Positions 24,099 through 27,834 of a stretch of 27,834 nt of DNA are shown one piece after another. Source of the DNA: a virus. Made by a program: the position numbers and the translations under genes. The stretch covers positions 1-27,834 of the IMG/VR virus record IMGVR_UViG_3300033144_002186; one strand, given 5' to 3'. The notes below the pieces were generated by a model, which saw nothing but the letters and a program-made list of their open reading frames with translations, was not told where the DNA came from and did no database searches. The first letter of the stretch is position 1. Each line of letters starts with the position of its first letter.

Positions 24099-25114
24099 GC
24101 TAAGTAATCACAACCCTCTTCTGGGTCGAAAATTGTAGTAATTAATCTATTATCATTATCATTATACTGGGGGTCAATAATTGTCACTGGGCATTTGAAT
24201 ACATTTTGGTCAGGCAAGCCTTTCTCAGCAGCGTATCTATCTATCTCCTTATAAGAAGCAATTCTTAATGCATGGGATATTAATCCAGTAGCAGGACACT
24301 TCAATACTTGATAGCCACTTACATGAGTGTGACCAGCAGTTAATATATGGTCTCTCCAACCCATTTGTATTGCCTTAACTAATCCATGAGCTGTATTCCA
24401 CATTGAATGTCCTGCGAAAGTATGTCGTGCATTCAACCTCACTTGTTTCTTATTTGGGAAGATTAAATTCATCCTTACCCCATTATTATTAAATATACCA
24501 TTCTTTTGGCTAGTCATCCATTCTAATGGGTCTCCACTTCCAGTCCAAGCATCATGATTCCCACCAACTAAATATAACCAATCAACTTTTGTTATAAAAT
24601 GTTCAGTTAGTCGCCAAGATTCTTTAGCTGAAGTAGATTGTTCGCCATATAATCTAGCTAATCTTCCAATCCAATTATTTTGATTATCGCCTATATTCCC
24701 CCCAAACATACCTTCAGCATTTTGTATTAAATCTGCATGCATCAATAATTGAGCAATATTAGTACCATCATCATCTATATGAGGGTCACCAAAATGAGCA
24801 ATTCCTATTGGACCATCTATATTAATTTTAACATTAAGTAATATTTCATCAGTTGTGGCTTTGCTCTTTAAATCAAACTTTCTTATTCTGTTTTCAATTA
24901 AATCGCCTATGGGTTCATTCCCAGTTGAATAGTCTTCAACAGAAAAATCATCTTCTATCTTTTGCTGCTTTATTATCCCCTTCCATTTCCTAATTGTTCT
25001 TGGATGCACCCCCATAACCTCAGCGGCATATCTAACTGTGTATCGTTCAGCTAATTCCGCTCCCTTCTTATAGTCATTTATATCAAATTTAGATTGATTC
25101 TTCTTTGTGCCCAT
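24077..25114 (-). CDS. Helix-turn-helix/metallophosphoesterase fusion protein
   Basis: This 345-residue protein lies between the small and large terminase genes and overlaps both. Residues about 18-50 form a helix-turn-helix (AERYTVRYAAEVMGVHPRTI then RKWKG) like those of small terminases and resolvases. From residue 104 it has the calcineurin-like phosphoesterase set: D110-x-H112 (GDPHID), G142-D143-N, G185-N186-H187-D188, H236 (AGHS) and G261-H262-T-H264 (GHTH). All metal-binding motifs are present, so activity on phosphodiester or phosphomonoester bonds is expected. The substrate is unknown. Candidates are DNA ends produced by terminase or a nucleotide second messenger. A ribosome site GGAGA precedes the ATG. 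The enzyme fold is certain; the role in packaging is inferred. Confidence 0.93.
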   Translation of the reverse strand: MGTKKNQSKFDINDYKKGAELAERYTVRYAAEVMGVHPRTIRKWKGIIKQQKIEDDFSVEDYSTGNEPIGDLIENRIRKFDLKSKATTDEILLNVKINIDGPIGIAHFGDPHIDDDGTNIAQLLMHADLIQNAEGMFGGNIGDNQNNWIGRLARLYGEQSTSAKESWRLTEHFITKVDWLYLVGGNHDAWTGSGDPLEWMTSQKNGIFNNNGVRMNLIFPNKKQVRLNARHTFAGHSMWNTAHGLVKAIQMGWRDHILTAGHTHVSGYQVLKCPATGLISHALRIASYKEIDRYAAEKGLPDQNVFKCPVTIIDPQYNDNDNRLITTIFDPEEGCDYLAWKRRKK

Positions 25115-25838
25115 TTTTTATCTCCAAAGGTTTAACAGCTATTTGGTGGTTAGTATCTTCTAGTTGTTCACGGGAAAAGCCCTTGAAAACCCCCAGTATA
25201 CCCACATCTTTTTTAGTGACTCCACTAGTACCTATAATCTTTCCAAGTTCTTTTACAGATTGAAGAACAATATTATCATCATCACTCCTATCTACAAGGC
25301 ACTTTAACTTATTTAAAACATATTCATGATTAATGCCTAGTGATTTGGCAATATCATTCACACCTTTTTCTATTTCACTCATTATTCTCTCCTGTTTCAA
25401 CAGAATTATTGCTTTTTTCTTTGCTTTTTTAAAATCTTCAAGTTCGTATGCATTTTTAGCAGCATCAATAGCAGACATACCAGTAATAACATGAGTTGTG
25501 AATTCTCTCTCTTTGTTTGTTATTTTCTTTCTTGTCTTAAAATTATCAGATGCAGTTTTTAGTTTCTTTGAAAAAGTATATCTATTGGGATGCTGTTCAA
25601 AGTCAGTATCCATTTTAGACTTATCATTAAGTAAAAAAGTACCAACAATAGTCCTTACATAACAATCATTTGCTTTATAATTCTTTCTGTCGTTAGGATG
25701 ATTTATACTACCAACTTTTAGCACCTGAACAATCCCTCCATCATCAGACTCAACCCATTCCCCCTTCTCTGGAGACTCTTTCCAATATTTTAATGGTTTA
25801 CCGACTTCTTTTTTGAATTCATCCCGTGTTTCATACAC
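25089..25838 (-). CDS. Probable terminase small subunit
   Basis: This is a 249-residue protein. The start is a GTG at 25838, because no in-frame ATG exists there. The ribosome site is weak, and the frame stays open upstream to a stop inside the neighbouring gene. Residues about 105-200 hold the small-terminase pattern: an entry helix (KEREFTTHVITGMSAIDAAK), a YELEDF turn, a run of helices with MSEIEKGVNDIAK, then LGINHEYVLNKLKCLVD and SVKELGKIIGTSG. It should recognise phage DNA and recruit the large subunit. The N-terminal 100 residues, including an IV(Q)VLKVG segment, are not recognised. It is longer than most small terminases (typically 150-200), so an extra N-terminal domain is likely. 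Confidence 0.72.
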   Translation of the reverse strand: MYETRDEFKKEVGKPLKYWKESPEKGEWVESDDGGIVQVLKVGSINHPNDRKNYKANDCYVRTIVGTFLLNDKSKMDTDFEQHPNRYTFSKKLKTASDNFKTRKKITNKEREFTTHVITGMSAIDAAKNAYELEDFKKAKKKAIILLKQERIMSEIEKGVNDIAKSLGINHEYVLNKLKCLVDRSDDDNIVLQSVKELGKIIGTSGVTKKDVGILGVFKGFSREQLEDTNHQIAVKPLEIKNGHKEESI

Positions 25839-25855
25839 AAAATGCTTTCTGCCTC

Positions 25856-26056
25856 TTATTTCACCGTACTCGACTGTCCCCCCTCCTCTTCATGCATCCA
25901 TGTTGCGAGTTTTTTAATTAACCTATCAACTTCTTTTGGGATAACATACACAATGCCATCAATTTCTACTGGAACAAAATCATTTGCTAGTCCAGAAAGT
26001 ATAAACTCCTGACCTTCGAGTGGTAAAAGCATTAGTTCGGTTATTAATTTAGCCAT
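25856..26056 (-). CDS. Small hypothetical protein at the operon start
   Basis: This 66-residue ORF begins MAKLITELMLLPLEGQEFIL. A short beta segment (FVPVEIDGIVYVIPKEV) and a helix with an acidic tail follow. No strong ribosome site precedes its ATG at 26056. Its last bases carry an AGGAGG run that could serve the small-terminase gene, but the spacing to the GTG at 25838 is long. It is the first gene of the packaging operon. A domain with VEIDGIVYVIP could be a small beta-hairpin fold, but no family is recognised. Confidence 0.7.
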   Translation of the reverse strand: MAKLITELMLLPLEGQEFILSGLANDFVPVEIDGIVYVIPKEVDRLIKKLATWMHEEEGGQSSTVK

Positions 26057-26169
26057 GCAGAAATTTAATACTTATACAGTTAAGACTCCTACAGTAATTA
26101 CTGATTAAGTTTTATAGTATTATCTTTAAGCCCCCCACCTCACCCTTGAAATTAAGACATTATGCAAAT
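26057..26169 (-). promoter_or_regulatory. Leader/promoter region of the late packaging operon
   Basis: This 113-base gap separates the oxygenase gene from the operon start. It contains a perfect 12-base palindrome, CAGTAATTACTG (26092-26103), and an AT-rich block TACTATAAAAC on the minus strand about 55-65 bases before the ATG. It also has a C-rich run (26131-26136) that reads as G-rich on the coding strand. No sigma70 -35 element with correct spacing is seen, so a phage-specific promoter or activator would be needed. Confidence 0.4.
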
Positions 26170-26745
26170 CTAGTCAATATTAAAAAACCCTACATATACC
26201 AATCTCCCATCATCTTTCCCAGTACCCCAACTCTTAAATGGGAAACGACTGTGAAAGTAGTTTGATGAGAAAATAAGAAGCCTGTTTTTCTTCATTTCAC
26301 ATATATCATAACGCTTCCACTTCTTTAAATTGTAAGAATCGTGAGTCAGAAGCCTATTATTCTCAGCAACATCATCATAAGGAAAAGATTTTCCATGTGC
26401 ATAATGAGAAAAGAAAGCTGTACCATATTTACAATCAGTATCAGGTGCATCTGACATATAAAATATCCACGCATAACTAGAACCCATTAACGCATCAGTG
26501 TGAATTCGTATTCTGTTGTCTTTATACTTGGTATATAATCTCAAAAAATTATGAGTTACAGTGATTTCAGAACCAAAGGCATTTTCAACAACAGGAACAA
26601 TTTCGTTGTAAAAAATTTTAGGTGCCTCAGAAATATAGAATTCATAATCCCCAGATTCCACAACAGAAAAAGAAGCATTATCCCTGACTCGTCTTTCTAA
26701 AACTGAAAAATTCTCAGATACATTATCAAATACAAATTTCTTCAT
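26170..26745 (-). CDS. 2OG-Fe(II) oxygenase (prolyl-4-hydroxylase-like)
   Basis: This 191-residue protein fits a 2-oxoglutarate/Fe(II) dioxygenase jelly-roll. The iron triad is H82-x-D84 (RIHTD) and H165 (NYFHSRFPF). R181 (GRLVYVGFF) is placed to bind the 2-oxoglutarate carboxylate. The spacing between the HxD and the distal histidine is 81 residues, usual for this fold, and the length is that of a minimal domain. It opens MKKFVFDNVSENFSVLERRV, with no signal peptide. Marine phages carry many such genes, proposed to modify proteins or DNA bases; the substrate here is unknown. It is separated from the operon start by a 113-base regulatory gap and lies beside the divergence point. The ribosome site is weak. 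Confidence 0.85.
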   Translation of the reverse strand: MKKFVFDNVSENFSVLERRVRDNASFSVVESGDYEFYISEAPKIFYNEIVPVVENAFGSEITVTHNFLRLYTKYKDNRIRIHTDALMGSSYAWIFYMSDAPDTDCKYGTAFFSHYAHGKSFPYDDVAENNRLLTHDSYNLKKWKRYDICEMKKNRLLIFSSNYFHSRFPFKSWGTGKDDGRLVYVGFFNID

Positions 26746-26845
26746 ATGCTAATTTACCAAAAAAATAGTGTCTAAATGCAGTCTACCATATACTTACACC
26801 CCATACCTATAAAATGGATTTTTAATTAACTAAAAGGAGTTAAAA
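26746..26845. promoter_or_regulatory. Divergent intergenic region
   Basis: These 100 bases separate two genes read in opposite directions, so they should hold promoters for both. On the plus strand CCTATAAAATGG (26807-26818) carries a TATAAA-type -10 block about 30 bases before the start of the 62-codon gene. AAAGGAG gives a good ribosome site seven bases from that start. No matching -35 element is obvious for either direction. Confidence 0.4.
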
Positions 26846-27034
26846 ATGGTTGAATTCCAATTACGTCGCAAGGTAGAATCTATCGTAATCGTAAATGGCG
26901 AAGAACGCAAAGTTTCAGAGACAGTTGACTTTGAAATGTGTTATGACCCAGAGAGCGGTGATTGCTGGTTTGTAGGCAAGAACTCGACAGCTTTTAACAT
27001 CTCGAAAGAGATGATTGAAGTAATTACACAGTAG
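26846..27034 (+). CDS. Small plus-strand protein, unknown family
   Basis: This is the first plus-strand gene right of the divergence point. It has 62 residues beginning MVEFQLRRKVESIVIVNGEE. The ribosome site AAAGGAG is seven bases from the ATG. A beta-strand pattern (VESIVIVNGEERKVSETVDF) leads to a short C-x-D-P-x-S-G-D-C segment at residues 32-40. That segment has two cysteines and looks like a small turn, not a confident zinc site. It ends with an acidic helix. Its codon use looks less AT-rich than the late genes. It may be an early gene. No family is recognised. A hairpin-rich region follows directly after its stop. Confidence 0.8.
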   Translation: MVEFQLRRKVESIVIVNGEERKVSETVDFEMCYDPESGDCWFVGKNSTAFNISKEMIEVITQ

Positions 27035-27040
27035 TGTAGT

Positions 27041-27099
27041 GGGAGCGAAAGCTCTCGGTTCTCGGAGATACTCCCCCGCTCTGTCACTCAAGGGGGTAG
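27041..27099 (+). other. Double hairpin after the 62-codon gene
   Basis: GGGAGC/GCTCTC with a GAAA loop (27041-27056) is followed by CTCCCCC/GGGGGTAG (27071-27099, with one bulged T). No U-tract follows, so termination by the intrinsic route is doubtful. RNA protection, or the entry structure of the proposed RNA, fits better. Confidence 0.5.
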
Positions 27100-27188
27100 G
27101 TTAGCACTTATATCACACACTATACTAATATAGTCAAGATTTCAAATAACATGGGCAATAACATACAAATAACAAGGAGTCTAATAGC

Positions 27189-27311
27189 TTGAGTATACAT
27201 TTTGCACCTAAGGAGAAGATATGGTATGTTCTTCTTAATGGTACGTCAGTAGTCATGTTCTATAGTATATTCCGCACACAGTGTGTGGAGTACATGGAGC
27301 AACGCTCTTGA
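27189..27311 (+). CDS. 40-residue micro-protein with TTG start
   Basis: The ORF begins at a TTG, with AAGGAG nine bases upstream, and no in-frame ATG lies before it. It encodes MSIHFAPKEKIWYVLLNGTS followed by VVMFYSIFRTQCVEYMEQRS. The order is aromatic strand, NGT turn, second strand with F-Y-S, then a helix with EYMEQ. It resembles a widespread type of tiny phage protein with a YVxxNGxxVxxFxTxxECxxYI pattern. That pattern is stronger evidence than length. No function is known. It lies in the hairpin-dense region, so the RNA could be bifunctional. Confidence 0.5.
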   Translation: MSIHFAPKEKIWYVLLNGTSVVMFYSIFRTQCVEYMEQRS

Positions 27312-27414
27312 CCTCGTCACCTGGGTATGTGAGAAACTACCCAAAGATTTTAGTAATACAGTAGGTATAGCAACGCCATATACAGGGCAACATGATTACA
27401 TGGAGCATGTATAG
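27283..27414 (+). CDS. Micro-ORF 2 of the overlapping ladder (GTG start)
   Basis: This frame is one step on from micro-ORF 1 and overlaps it by 29 bases. From a GTG it gives 43 residues beginning MWSTWSNALDLVTWVCEKLP and ending YTGQHDYMEHV. No ribosome site is seen before the GTG. The composition looks protein-like (LPKDFSNTVGIATPYTG), but a 43-codon open frame is expected by chance fairly often, so confidence is low. Confidence 0.22.
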   Translation: MWSTWSNALDLVTWVCEKLPKDFSNTVGIATPYTGQHDYMEHV

Positions 27415-27511
27415 GGTTCATCAATTGATGACGCAAGCGGGAGATATCCTTGAGTTTAATGTACTATCGGGTACGCCTACTGTTAGACCAGTGGCTATAA
27501 ACTATCTGTGA
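27392..27511 (+). CDS. Micro-ORF 3 of the overlapping ladder
   Basis: Again one frame on, overlapping the previous ORF by 23 bases. From the ATG at 27392 it encodes 39 residues opening MITWSMYRVHQLMTQAGDIL and including EFNVLSGTPTVRPVAINYL. An alternative ATG at 27407 overlaps the previous stop. No good ribosome site precedes either start. The second half has a strand-like VLSGTP-VRPVAINYL pattern. It is either a real micro-gene or chance. Confidence 0.25.
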   Translation: MITWSMYRVHQLMTQAGDILEFNVLSGTPTVRPVAINYL

Positions 27512-27520
27512 GTAGGTCAT

Positions 27521-27638
27521 ATGACTGAATCGGATAAACTCTGAACTTGACGAAGTTCTTAATGCGGGGACACACGTCCGCAAGGTAGCCCATCGCTTAT
27601 ATAGTAAACAGGTGTCTTCTCTATGTCGCCTCGTCTAG
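27521..27638 (+). CDS. Micro-ORF 4 with possible +1 frameshift at CUC-UGA
   Basis: An ATG at 27521, five bases after AGGT, opens MTESDKL and then meets TGA at 27542. If one base is skipped there, the frame goes on as ELDEVLNAGTHVRKVAHRLY and ends at the TAG of 27636-27638, giving about 38 residues. The CUC-UGA arrangement is like the CUU-UGA site of the release-factor-2 gene prfB. An upstream ribosome-like stimulator is not clear. A one-base sequencing or assembly error, or no gene at all, are the alternatives. The continued frame also forms hairpins (27543-27558 and 27563-27582). Confidence 0.25.
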
Positions 27639-27681
27639 TGGGTTCAGCGAGCCTGTATAAATATTAAAACAATTGAACCCA
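27639..27681 (+). promoter_or_regulatory. 8-bp inverted repeat around a TATAAATA box
   Basis: TGGGTTCA (27639-27646) and TGAACCCA (27674-27681) are perfect complements with 27 bases between them. Inside lies TATAAATA (27656-27663), which is the consensus -10 of T4-type late promoters. The next gene's ATG is about 50 bases downstream. It could be a phage-specific promoter with a stem that affects it, or an RNA stem before the gene. Confidence 0.4.
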
Positions 27682-27712
27682 ACATATTTAATTAATAATA
27701 AGGAGAATAATC

Positions 27713-27834
27713 ATGAGCAGACCATATTCATTTGACTTCAAACCTTCTACTGATGGTCATAAAGATATTGAAACATCTCCTATCAATCGACCTATGGTTT
27801 ATTGTCCTAAGATCAAAGACATTATATCAGCTGC
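27713..27834 (+). CDS. Plus-strand protein, N-terminus only (cut by window edge)
   Basis: An ATG at 27713 has AAGGAG seven bases before it, a clear ribosome site. The frame stays open to the right edge for 40 codons, starting MSRPYSFDFKPSTDGHKDIE and including NRPMVYCPKIKDIISA. The visible part is polar with no signal peptide. Only the first tenth or so of a gene may be visible, so the family cannot be judged. It probably begins an early or replication segment running to the right. Confidence 0.75.
   Translation, partial: MSRPYSFDFKPSTDGHKDIETSPINRPMVYCPKIKDIISA

Larger units (their letters stand above)
27035..27681 (+). ncRNA. Candidate large structured RNA (hairpin-dense, 650-base gap)
   Basis: The gap between the 62-codon gene and the next well-supported start has at least ten short inverted repeats. 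Examples are a GAAA-tetraloop hairpin (27041-27056), CCCCC/GGGGG (27071-27099), ACTATA/TATAGT (27119-27134), TGGGTA/TACCCA (27322-27343), TACATG/CATGTA (27397-27411), the 14-base palindrome TCATCAATTGATGA (27418-27431) and GAACTT/AAGTTC (27543-27558). A nested long-range closure is possible: ACTATA 27119-27124 with TATAGT 27600-27605, and ATGGGC 27151-27156 with GCCCAT 27588-27593. The size and density recall the class of large ornate phage RNAs (GOLLD, ROOL), without any claim of identity. Overlapping micro-ORFs are the competing explanation. No standard tRNA was found. Confidence 0.4.

Noticed and set aside
27151-27192. 13-codon ORF before the TTG micro-ORF
   Set aside because: It is too short and has no ribosome site. 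Its overlap with the TTG start is noted but not counted as a gene.
27035-27712. tRNA genes
   Set aside because: No cloverleaf with a TTC-type T-arm and paired acceptor ends could be built; the GGTTC near 27057 lacks the rest.
1-27834. CRISPR arrays, insertion sequences, integrase or attachment sites
   Set aside because: No regularly spaced direct repeats, no transposase or integrase motifs, and no target-site duplications were seen.

Overview
The window is part of the genome of a tailed double-stranded DNA phage (Caudoviricetes). It is AT-rich, has no recognisable bacterial housekeeping gene, and carries a nearly complete structural module read from right to left. The host cannot be named from the sequence. 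The low GC, the S74 fibre, the DUF6447 protein and a 2OG-Fe(II) oxygenase fit phages of aquatic bacteria, but this is inference. The 738-residue portal is close in length to that of P22. No tape-measure protein, contractile sheath or tail-tube gene of the siphovirus or myovirus kind is evident, so a podovirus-like particle is my best guess.

The minus-strand late module runs from about 26.1 kb down to 1. It starts with a small hypothetical gene, a probable terminase small subunit, a helix-turn-helix/metallophosphoesterase fusion and the terminase large subunit. The portal, scaffold, major capsid protein and a likely capsid-associated protein follow. A rho-independent terminator at about 17.35 kb then separates the capsid genes from the rest. 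Downstream lie a 1168-residue coiled-coil virion protein, several small virion proteins, and a tail fibre with YadA-like repeats and a C-terminal S74 self-cleaving chaperone. These are followed by more small structural proteins and a lysis region. The lysis region holds two membrane/coiled-coil proteins, several micro-genes and an M15 endopeptidase. A 1041-residue virion protein, a 930-residue repetitive fibre and a partial structural gene complete the run. Most neighbours are separated by TAATG, TAAAATG or short overlaps, so translation is probably coupled through long transcripts.

The divergence point is near 26.75-26.85 kb. On the left, a 2OG-Fe(II) oxygenase gene reads leftward. On the right, a 62-residue gene begins a plus-strand region. 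The 678 bases between that gene and the next well-supported start (27713) are unusual. They look less AT-rich than the rest and are crowded with short perfect hairpins. They also carry four successive overlapping micro-ORFs, each one frame further on. They may be a large structured RNA, a ladder of tiny overlapping genes, or both.

Three smaller regulatory puzzles sit in the lysis region. One is a set of three alternating heptamers able to form mutually exclusive hairpins ahead of a holin-like gene. The second is a cluster of TTGCGTT-type palindromes. The third is a run of very small, translationally coupled ORFs, including one rich in tryptophan and tyrosine and one that is a lysine/arginine-rich peptide with an AT-hook-like core.
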